A stretch of DNA of 64,000 nt from assembly GCF_001625215.2 (NCBI RefSeq), contig NC_030381.2, positions 55,539,214 through 55,603,213 on the forward strand, read 5' to 3'. The first letter of the stretch is position 1, and the number at the start of each line of letters is the position of its first letter. The position numbers and the translations under genes were made by a program. The notes beneath the pieces are model-generated. The model had not been told where the DNA came from and searched no databases. It worked only from the letters and a program-made list of their open reading frames with translations. Below are positions 56,157 to 64,000 of this stretch, one piece after another. The stretch comes from Daucus carota subsp. sativus (taxonomy: Eukaryota; Streptophyta; Magnoliopsida; Apiales; Apiaceae).

Positions 56157-56680
56157 GGGTTAATTATCAAATTGGGCACTCGCTTCACACCAATATATCA
56201 TCCGGACCACTCTCAAAATTTCGGTCTCATTTAAAACACCGTTTTCAAAAACTATATCAGTCTTAAAAATAAAATGTTAAATTCAAAAACAAATCGATAG
56301 TTTGAGAAGTGTTACTCATGGGGATCTAACACAGTAGGCTATAGAGATTATGTAGGTACGATTAATTGAATTTTCGAGTCCAAAAATTAGGTTAAATTGA
56401 TGGTGGGAGAGATGGGTTATGAAAAACCCTAATAATCCATATAGCGCCATTTTTTGGACGCGGAAATTCAATTAATCGTACCTACATAATCTCTATTGCC
56501 AACTGTGTTAGATCTCTTTGAGTAACACTTGTAAAACTGTTGATTTGTTTTCGAATTTACCTTTTTATTTTTAAGGCTGATACAATTTTTAAACACGGTG
56601 TTTCAAATGAGTTCGGAAATTTGAGAGTGACCCATATGATATATTGGTGTGAAGTGAGTGCCCAATTTGAAAATTAACCC
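56157..56680. mobile_element. Foldback MULE-type MITE 1
   Basis: Two arms of about 230 bp are inverted copies: the left starts GGGTTAATTATCAAATTGGG, the right ends CCCAATTTGAAAATTAACCC. A 10-bp duplication TTTGAAAAAC flanks it (56147-56156, 56681-56690), the length expected for Mutator-like elements. A diverged empty copy of the site is at about 56990-57010. Confidence 0.85.
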
Positions 56681-57962
56681 TTTGAAAAACACTGAATGAT
56701 AATAATAATTATTATTAAAAAATATATATGACCAAGTTTTTTGGTACTTTGACATCAATATTGAATTTTGTTTATTTTAATTCTGAAATAAGATAGAAAT
56801 TTTATAGATTTATTTTGTAAATTAAATTGCATAAGTTTTAAAAATTAAAACGAATATTTGGCGTATGTCTAGAGTTTCGGTTTTTTTATTATATGTTGCA
56901 ATATGGACAATGGCTTCTTTTCCTTTGAGTTTCTATTTGTCAAGTCACTGGTACCACCACCTTATTCAACTTTATTGCAATCTTCTAGAAAAACACTGAA
57001 TGATAATAATTATTATTATTAAAAAATATATGATCTATTTTAATCTGAAATATGATAAAAAAAATTTAAATTTATTTCGTAAATTAAATTGTATGAGTTT
57101 TAAAGAGTAAAACGAATAATTTCGTTGACATTATTATTCTATTGATAGGATATTATATTAATATAAATATGAACTTCTTATTTATTTGAACTTTGAAGCA
57201 TGATAAAAGATTTATAGAGGTTTTCCGCATATTAAATTTTCTGAGTTTTAAAAAATTAAAACAAATTATTTTGCTGGTAATATATTTTTATTATATTTTT
57301 ATTAGTGAGATAATTGTTATAATACAAAATTCTGTCAAATATAGAAGTTTTTCGATAATAGTAATAATTGTTAAATAAAAAATAATATGATGATAACCAA
57401 ATTTGATATGAATTTTATAGAACTGTTTCATAAATTAAATTGTTAGCGATTTAACTGTGCGAATAGGATAAATGTTATATTATAAAATCCTAAACACCAT
57501 AAAAGTTTTTAAATAGTAGTATAATAATCTTAACCAATATTGAAATTTTTAATAATAAAATCTGAATCAATATAGAAGTCTTTTCATAATTATATAATAA
57601 TAATTATAAAATCTTAAAAATGTATATTAATAAGTATAAAATTCTCACAATATGAAAATCTTTTCATAATTTTATATTGATTATTGTTACTAAATAAAAA
57701 TTTATATAACATTGTCCTAATCAATATTGAAGTTTTTAATAATAAAATTCTAATCACTACAGTAGTCTTTCACTGTCCTAATGAATATTGATGTCCTTAA
57801 TAATAAAATTCTATTGAATATAGAAGTCTTTTGATAATAGTAGAATAATGATTATAAAATCCTAATCAATATGAAAGTGACCAAATTAAATCCTAATCAA
57901 TATGAAAGTGACCAAATTTTGATATCTTTGGTAGCGATGTTCTACTGAAATATGGTTTCGCT
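56681..57962. other. AT-rich zone between the two foldback MITEs
   Basis: Contains a diverged duplicate (56871-57035) of the sequence into which MITE 1 inserted, and many degenerate 'ctaatcaatat...aagtctttt' repeats from 57480 to 57920. No gene. Confidence 0.5.
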
Positions 57963-57971
57963 TATTAATAA

Positions 57972-58551
57972 GGGATAATTAATTTATAGGTCCTTGAACT
58001 TTGGCCCATTTTTGATTCGCGTCCTTGAACTAAGTTTGTCAACATGCGCATCCTTAAACTTTGTAAATTTTCAACTCAGGTCCCTCCGTCAGTTTTTAAC
58101 TAACGGACGTTATCTTAAATTTGGGGGTTTTTGATTCGTTGATGGATTGATGAAACTGATGGCATGGGAAGTTTCGGGAGGTCAAACTGAAGAGATTCAT
58201 GTAGGTTTCGATGGCGGAGGATTGCCAAAATGGTAGCCGGAATCAATGGCCATTTTCCGGCCGCCGGAGAGATTGTCCACATTCTGGCAATCCTCCGCCA
58301 TCGAAACCTACATGAATGTCTTCGGTTTGACCTCCCGAAGATTCATATACCATCACTTTCATCAATTCATCATCGAATCGAAAACCCCCAAATTCAAAAC
58401 CCTAATTCACTAACTTCCGTTAGTCAAAAACTGACAGAGGGACATGAATTGGAAATTTACAAAGTTTGAGGATGCGCATATTGACAAACTTAGTTCAAGG
58501 ACGCGAACCAAAAATGGACCAAAGTTAAAGGACATATGAATTAATTATCCC
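57972..58551. mobile_element. Foldback MULE-type MITE 2
   Basis: Arms of about 270 bp are inverted copies: GGGATAATTAATTTATAGG at the left and GAATTAATTATCCC at the right, with the centre around 'ggccattttccggccgccgg'. TATTAATAA is duplicated exactly (57963-57971, 58552-58560), 9 bp as for Mutator-like elements. It ends 117 bp before the start codon of the Gag/F-box gene. The 79-codon frame at 58230 lies inside it and is not a gene. Confidence 0.88.
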
Positions 58552-58668
58552 TATTAATAAAGGGTATTTATTCTTCTTGTCAATATTTTGGGAAGGCATA
58601 AATTTACCAATTACTCTGGGGTTCATCGAGTAACACAGAGAGCTAACCCTAGATAACCAGTATCATTC

Positions 58669-61284
58669 ATGTCTTCGAGCAGATCAGCCAACACATACAC
58701 TTTGAATTCTCACTACATCCAACACATTGTGGTAGAATCATGTATGCCAATGTTCAAAAATCTCGTTCTTGATCTCGACAAAGTCCAATATACTTGTTGG
58801 TCCATTCTTTTTCGTGACACTGCTCGAACTCATAATCTTCTCCATCATATTGATCCTTCTGTTCCTGGTCCAATACTCTCTACTGCTATCATCCTACTCA
58901 GTAAACGTGATGACGTCAGTCAAGACGCGCTCGTTCTCACGTGGATTTATGCCACCATCTCTCCTTGTTTGCTTGCTAGGTTGCTCACTAGAAATTGTAC
59001 TACAGCCATGGATGCATGGGCATGTTTACGCGATATGTGTCAACAACATGTCCCGAAGAAGAGAAGGTTGATGAGTAATAGTCAGGTGGATATAAAAGAA
59101 AAATTGGTAGAGTCATGTGTGTCAAGATTTAAGAATGTGGTTCTTGATCTTTACAGAATCCAATTCACTTGTTGGTCTAGTCTTTTTCGTGATACTGCTA
59201 GGGATCATAATCTTCTCCATCGGATTGATCCAAGTTTTGGTACCCCGCCTAATGTTAGTACTGATCATGACATGATAATTCAAGATGCTGTTGTTGTTGC
59301 ATGGATATATGCCACCATCTCTCCTTATTTACTTGCAAGATTACTGACTCAGAAATCATCGACTTGTGCAATGGATGTTTGGGCACGTCTCCAAGATATG
59401 TGTCAACAACATGAGACCGCCATGGAGAAGAAAAGGTCCTTTCAATTTTATTTAAATGAATTAAATCGGGGTTTGGGGAATACTACTAGTGATGATGATG
59501 GTACTGTTGATTTAATAAGCAAGTTACCGGATGATGTGCTCGTCTACATGCTATCTTTAGTCAATGATATGAAAATAGTGGGAAGAACCAGCCTTCTTTC
59601 CAAGAGGTGGACTCATGTGTGGACTAACCTCATGGATCTAGATTTCAGTGATCCGGTAACTGCTGCCACTCTAAAAGACTGTCGGATGCTTTCTGATATG
59701 TATATATTTGCTGACAGGGTTTTTGTTGATTGGGTTAACCGGGTTATAAGGGCAAATCGAGCTCCATATCTCAATACCTTCCGGATATGTTTTCCCCTCC
59801 ATAGTTCTTATGCTGTTTATTTTCAGAACTGGATCAATTTTGCCTTTGGTAAAGAGGTTCGCAATTTGGTTCTTGTATTTGGATACTATGCTTATCCAAA
59901 TATCAATTTCCTAAACATATTTACCAGTGATCCTGCCTTGATCCTCAATACTACACTTAAAACTCTTTACTTGGAATCAGTGAGTATAAAAGGACCTCTG
60001 CTTCAGTGGGTTTTAACTAATTGTCTCAATCTTCAACGTCTGTCTGTTCATGGCTGCAGGGCCAGTCCAGATGACGCTGCCTCTTCCAAACACCACCAAA
60101 GACTCATGGTCTCGTCCCTTACAGTCAAACATGTGGAGTTTGTTTGCTGCTTAAAGTTACTCAACATTAAAACGCTTCATCTATCTGCTCCAAATCTTAC
60201 TTCCATTGTAGTTAATGATAATGAAGTTGATGTGGAGTATCATAGTATTCCATCGCTTGTGGATGCTACTTTTGGAGGGTCATATTTTCCTCACTTGGAT
60301 ACCTTATGTAGCTTTTCTTCGCAGCTTGAAAAACTGTCCATTGAGTGGTGCAAGGTTAGTTCGCTGCATGCTGTAGTGTATGTGTTGCTAATTGGTTAGT
60401 TGCATGATAATTTTCTTGCTCAGACAAGATTACTTGTGTCTGTGAACAACCTTGATGCTTTTGATCCATTTTTATTTTGTAGGTATACCCTGCAGTTACT
60501 GGATTTCCGATTTTTGTTAATGTTAAGCAATTGGAGATTGTAGTTGGGCTTGGCTCTCCGGATCATAGCCTTAATATGTCAACCTCCTTGATAGAGGCGT
60601 GTCCTTTGTTGCATACATTCAAGTTGAAGGTTGGATGCACCTTTCATATACAATTTTAAATATGATAATTATTTTTGCTATTTACTGATTAGATTCTCTC
60701 AATTCTCAGTTAATACATCGCGTATGATATTCAATTGAATTTTTTTCAATATTTGTTTTAAGCCGTCTATACCCTAGGCTCCTCTTACAAGTATTCTCTG
60801 GATTCCTTGGAACCTGTGAATTCGAATCCCCTGTACTTTAGCACCTTCTGTTATCATCAGTTGTTGTGTTTTACTCTTGAACTTGTTTGAATGTTGCACT
60901 TTTCCCTTGAAGTTGGCATGACAGGCAGATATGACTTGAATTTATGTTGATTTACAGATGAATGCATTTGCTACTCAGATGCAATGGCTCTCGGAGTATG
61001 CTCAAAAAAATGTAATGTGTCTGCATCAGCACCTTAAGACTGTAGAGTATGCTGGATTTGCTGGATCTGCATCTGCTGCCGAGCTTGCAATTTGTCTCAT
61101 TCAATATGCTCCTATGCTCCGGAGGTTCATTTTTGATACTCGTCAAACTGGATATTTTGGACTACCGCCAGAACTTAGTACTTCTGGTACTAAATATCAA
61201 ATGGCTAGTGCGAGGCATTCAGCATGGCTTGCAAAACGAATTCAATTAACCAGTGGTCATGTCGATGTGGTGATTCTTAATTGA
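58669..61284 (+). CDS. F-box/LRR protein with two N-terminal copia-Gag-like domains
   Basis: The 719-aa model uses exons 58669-60354, 60483-60629 and 60958-61284, all phase 0. Residues about 22-126 and 148-248 are tandem copies of one domain (shared: VESC, NLLH-IDPS, WIYATISP-LLARLLT, MCQQH). The pattern CWS-LFRDTAR...ALVLTWIYATIS...AMDAWACLRDM matches the N-terminal Gag domain of Ty1/copia polyproteins (Retrotran_gag/UBN2 type). After a linker, residues 280-325 form an F-box (DLISKLPDDVLVYMLSLVND...SKRWTHVW) and the rest is the leucine-rich and FBD-like region of plant F-box/FBD/LRR proteins, ending HLKTVEYAGFAGSASAAELA...APMLRRF. Everything up to the LRRs lies in one exon with no stop. F-box proteins select targets for SCF ligases; a role for the Gag part is unknown. 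Start: first ATG (MSSSRSAN); a start nearer the F-box would remove the Gag copies. Confidence 0.85.
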
Positions 61285-61904
61285 GTTTTACTCTGTTTCT
61301 GCTTTCAGTCAATTTTGAATTTCATAAGAAAATCTATCATTTATGCCTTCTGATTTATGAAGACTGTAATTTTGATTAAAAGAATGGCACGCACTACAGG
61401 TAAGTTGTAAACGTTAGATCATTTCTGCTACTTTGAATAGACAAAAGTTGACAGTTGGTAAAATTTACGTTTTCCTGAATTTTCGTTGCAGATTTTGACA
61501 TTTAGTATCATCTCATACCATTGCATCACAATTAACATCATATATTCCGTGGACAATATTTGCCGCGAACGGTGTGGTTTTCTCTAAAACAGTAAACCGA
61601 GCCCACAAAACAAGTGTTGTGTTGTATACTGGACTTGTGTGCTCTGTCTTGTATCCTTTGAATGTATGAGACTTAGTTTTACCAGGAACAACAGTCTTAG
61701 AACTTAGAAGTATGCACCAACTGCCAGATAGATCCAGGTTGTGCTGCTTTTTTTGAGTTGACACATCGTGACTTCATATATTGTTAGCCAATTTAGCAGA
61801 AAGATAAGTATAGAAATAAGTAGTAATAACTATATTCAGAGAAAAACCCGGAATCAAACAATATTGAGTTCAGATTGCACTTGGATATGTATATTTGATT
61901 GATC
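61285..61904. other. 3' flank of the Gag/F-box gene
   Basis: No coding region recognised. Holds the 3' UTR of the F-box gene. Confidence 0.45.
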
Positions 61905-62195
61905 TGATTAGTACCAGTCATGCTTGGATGTGTAATACTTGCTATTAAAGTATCAGCTTCATACTCAGGGAATGAAGGCGGGATGTGATCAACTGGTTCA
62001 TCTCCAGGACCAATGTTTGTGAGTGGTTTACCACAGAGTCCAGCGTTCCCCTCATACGTGGAAATATCAAATCCCTGGAGTTGAGTACCAGATGGTATTC
62101 TTCCCGAGAAGTTATTGTCTCACAGATCTAAATATGCAAGAAAATTTAGTCCAGACATGCTTTGAGGAATTTCACCTGAAAAATTTGAATAACTC
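61905..62195 (-). pseudogene. LRR receptor-like protein fragment
   Basis: The minus strand encodes the end of a plant LRR receptor-like protein: NFSGEIPQSMSGLNFLAYLD, then an in-frame stop (62120-62122) where Ser is expected, then NNFSGRIPSGTQLQGFDIS, YEGNAGLCGKPL and an acidic juxtamembrane stretch. These proteins sense extracellular ligands, often in defence. Only the last LRRs remain and no membrane span follows, so it is a relic. Confidence 0.75.
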
Positions 62196-62249
62196 TGGAT
62201 CTTCATAAGAATAGATATGCTCATCAACTTCAGTTCCTTTCAGGATCAT

Positions 62250-62445
62250 TGCAGTCAAATTATTAAAGCATGGAGGAATAATTCCTCCATACTTTAATAA
62301 TTTCATATTTCAAAAGTCATAAGGTATGCTTCATAATTTCATAATTTAAAATGAAATAATTTCATATTTCATAAGTCATAAGTCATAATTTCATAAAATA
62401 TGGAGGAATAAGTCCATATTTCATATGGACAAGCATGATTAAAGC
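62250..62445. repeat. Short AT-rich repeats next to the duplicated block
   Basis: 'tttcatatttcataagtcat' and 'atggaggaata' recur several times in direct and partly inverted form. This lies just before copy 2 of the large duplication. Confidence 0.6.
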
Positions 62446-64000
62446 TGCTACTATGATCCCGATCGATGAACCAACAAACATGTTAAATCTTGTGTTAATC
62501 AGTCAAACATATTTTATCTTCAAATTAAAGCTGCTTGTACGAGCCACATCAGTAAAGCTTGTAACTTTGAGTACCATCCAATAACAAGCCGAGTTCAAAT
62601 TCGCCACACCAGTGAAGTCTGCAGCTCTGGGAAACAAAGGATTTGTTTCTTCACTTTCTGGTTTGAGCTGGACCATGACCAAACACACAAATTGATGTCT
62701 TTGATGTCACCTTTAGCTTTTTCTCCGAGTACCTCCTTGCCACAGAATGTCCCAAGATGGAAAAATGTGTGTAAAGAAATACCCTTAAGGAGTGGGAAAT
62801 GAGGCTAATTCAGATGTTGATTTTTATCTGTTAGAAGAATTAAACCAGGATATGCCATCTGCTAGTTGAGATGTTGTTCCAGGTTATAGCGGCAATGGGC
62901 AGTCATTAGGAATTCACCTTAAAAAAAGAAGACGAGAAGGATTATATATTAATGAAACTAAAAGAAATATCCCTTGCACGTCATCATTCAAGTGTTGAAA
63001 ATACGAATACTGTAAATGATGTGAGCATGGAGCAGAGCAGCATTCCTGAAGGAGCAGAGATATCAAGAGAGAAGGTTGAACCTGATACATACCTCGTATG
63101 ACTATTCTGATGTCACAAGTCAGGTATCTTATGTTATTATTGTCTAGTATCTGCTATCTTATATCAATTGTTATATCTATTAATCCTTTTGGTGTTCATT
63201 TGCAGATGATGAAACAGCTAGAAGAGCTAGAGGATTAATACATGATGAAACATCTTTTAATCCTCGTATCCATAGTATCAACTCAAATCCTACTGAATTC
63301 TACCAGGCTACCTATTACTCTTTGTATTTGAGCATGACTTGTATCGGGTGAATAGATATCATGTTAATCATATCTTTATGGCTTTATAAGATACATACAT
63401 CATTAGCACAACCCTTCTCTCTTGCATTTTGTTGCCAACAGATAATCAAGAATTGATTGCCTTATTCTGTTCCACTTTAGGCGATACTAGTGCGTTCAAG
63501 ACTCGAGCAATCAATAGGCTCAGAATTTTTTGATTCATGTGCTTTCAAATTATACATATCTCGTATTGAGATTGAATCAATTTATTCGGTTTTGCTTGCA
63601 GCCTGCACTGGTTTCTGAAATCTTGTCAGCTTTGTTCATTCTTTCAAATCAGCATTTTCTTTAAGTAGGTCAGGTATGGAGCACATTAAGAATTACTATT
63701 AAATCCAAAGCTTCAAAGGATTAGATCAAATTAAGTAGGTCTGCACTAACTTCACAATCGAACTGTGGAACACAATTTACTTCCTAGCACTAGCACACCT
63801 TTACTAGACATTTAAATTGGTCAAATTAAACCAATCGTTTTTATCTCTTATAATGCCTTCTCTTTTATCCTCCACCAATGTCCCTTCAATGCTAGTATTT
63901 GGTAAATTGTCCTTATCATTATGGATAATTCAAGGCACTTGAAACATTTTCAATGCCATATATAAACAACTGTCATCCTGTTTCTCTTGATTTTCATCTC
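62446..64000. repeat. Large near-identical direct duplication, copy 2 (runs off window)
   Basis: Matches 51823-53377 with one substitution seen. At the left edge the minus-strand frame SIGIIVAALIMLVHM continues smoothly from the block into the flank, whereas copy 1 breaks there. This suggests copy 2 is closer to the original location. No intact gene is recognised in it. Confidence 0.93.

Noticed and set aside
58230-58469. 79-codon plus-strand frame just before the F-box/Gag gene
   Set aside because: It lies wholly inside the foldback MULE MITE and its arms are inverted copies, so openness is accidental.
51823-64000. The large direct duplication read as two LTRs of one 12 kb retrotransposon
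   Set aside because: Copies both begin TG, but there is no primer-binding site after copy 1, no purine tract before copy 2, and the interior has an ordinary F-box gene and no pol genes. A segmental duplication fits better.

Overview
The window is nuclear DNA of a flowering plant, a eudicot. Genes have GT-AG introns, and the products include plant-only families: a KRP cell-cycle inhibitor, a CLE/TDIF peptide, an RLCK-VII kinase, a P-class PPR protein and an F-box/LRR protein. Intergenic DNA is AT-rich and full of small DNA transposons. Dense Stowaway MITEs with CTCCCTCCGTCCC ends would suit Apiaceae or other asterids, but the species cannot be fixed from sequence alone.

Layout. 1-6.6 kb: repeats only (Stowaway MITEs, a minus-strand Helitron, a TRIM element). 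6.7-8.7 kb: a small unknown plant gene with hAT MITEs in two introns. 8.9-11.1 kb: a Stowaway cluster, one copy inserted into its own relative. 11.4-14.6 kb: an Alba-domain RNA/DNA-binding protein with a GNYQGGYQ repeat tail. 16.3-17.9 kb: an SDI1/MS5-type TPR gene. 19.9-20.2 kb: an intronless TDIF-like CLE precursor. 22.0-24.3 kb: a PBS1-like receptor-like cytoplasmic kinase. 27.3-29.3 kb: a KRP/ICK CDK inhibitor. 30.8-32.7 kb (minus): cytochrome b5. 35.0-41.9 kb (minus): an F-box gene cut inside its F-box by an intact Ty3/gypsy chromovirus with apparently identical LTRs and a GCGAC target duplication. 43.5-46.8 kb (minus): a PPR protein. 47.3-48.6 kb: a plus-strand Helitron with internal tandem repeats. 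48.9-50.5 kb (minus): a 5'-truncated, frameshifted 3-dehydroquinate synthase relic. 51.8-53.4 kb and 62.4 kb to the window end: two near-identical copies of one block. 54-58.6 kb: an AT-rich repeat zone with a Helitron end and two foldback MULE-type MITEs. 58.7-61.3 kb: an F-box/LRR gene whose first exon also encodes two tandem copies of a domain resembling the N-terminal Gag domain of Ty1/copia elements. 61.9-62.2 kb (minus): an LRR receptor-like protein fragment.

The genes do not form a pathway; this is a normal euchromatic plant gene series. The most unusual item is the Gag-Gag-F-box-LRR fusion. Next are the very young gypsy insertion, three introns that appear to use GC donors, long CT/GA tracts just inside the first introns of three genes, and a paralogous empty site that confirms one MITE insertion. 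Gene models were assembled by eye from reading frame, splice sites and family similarity; exon phases sum correctly for each intact model.
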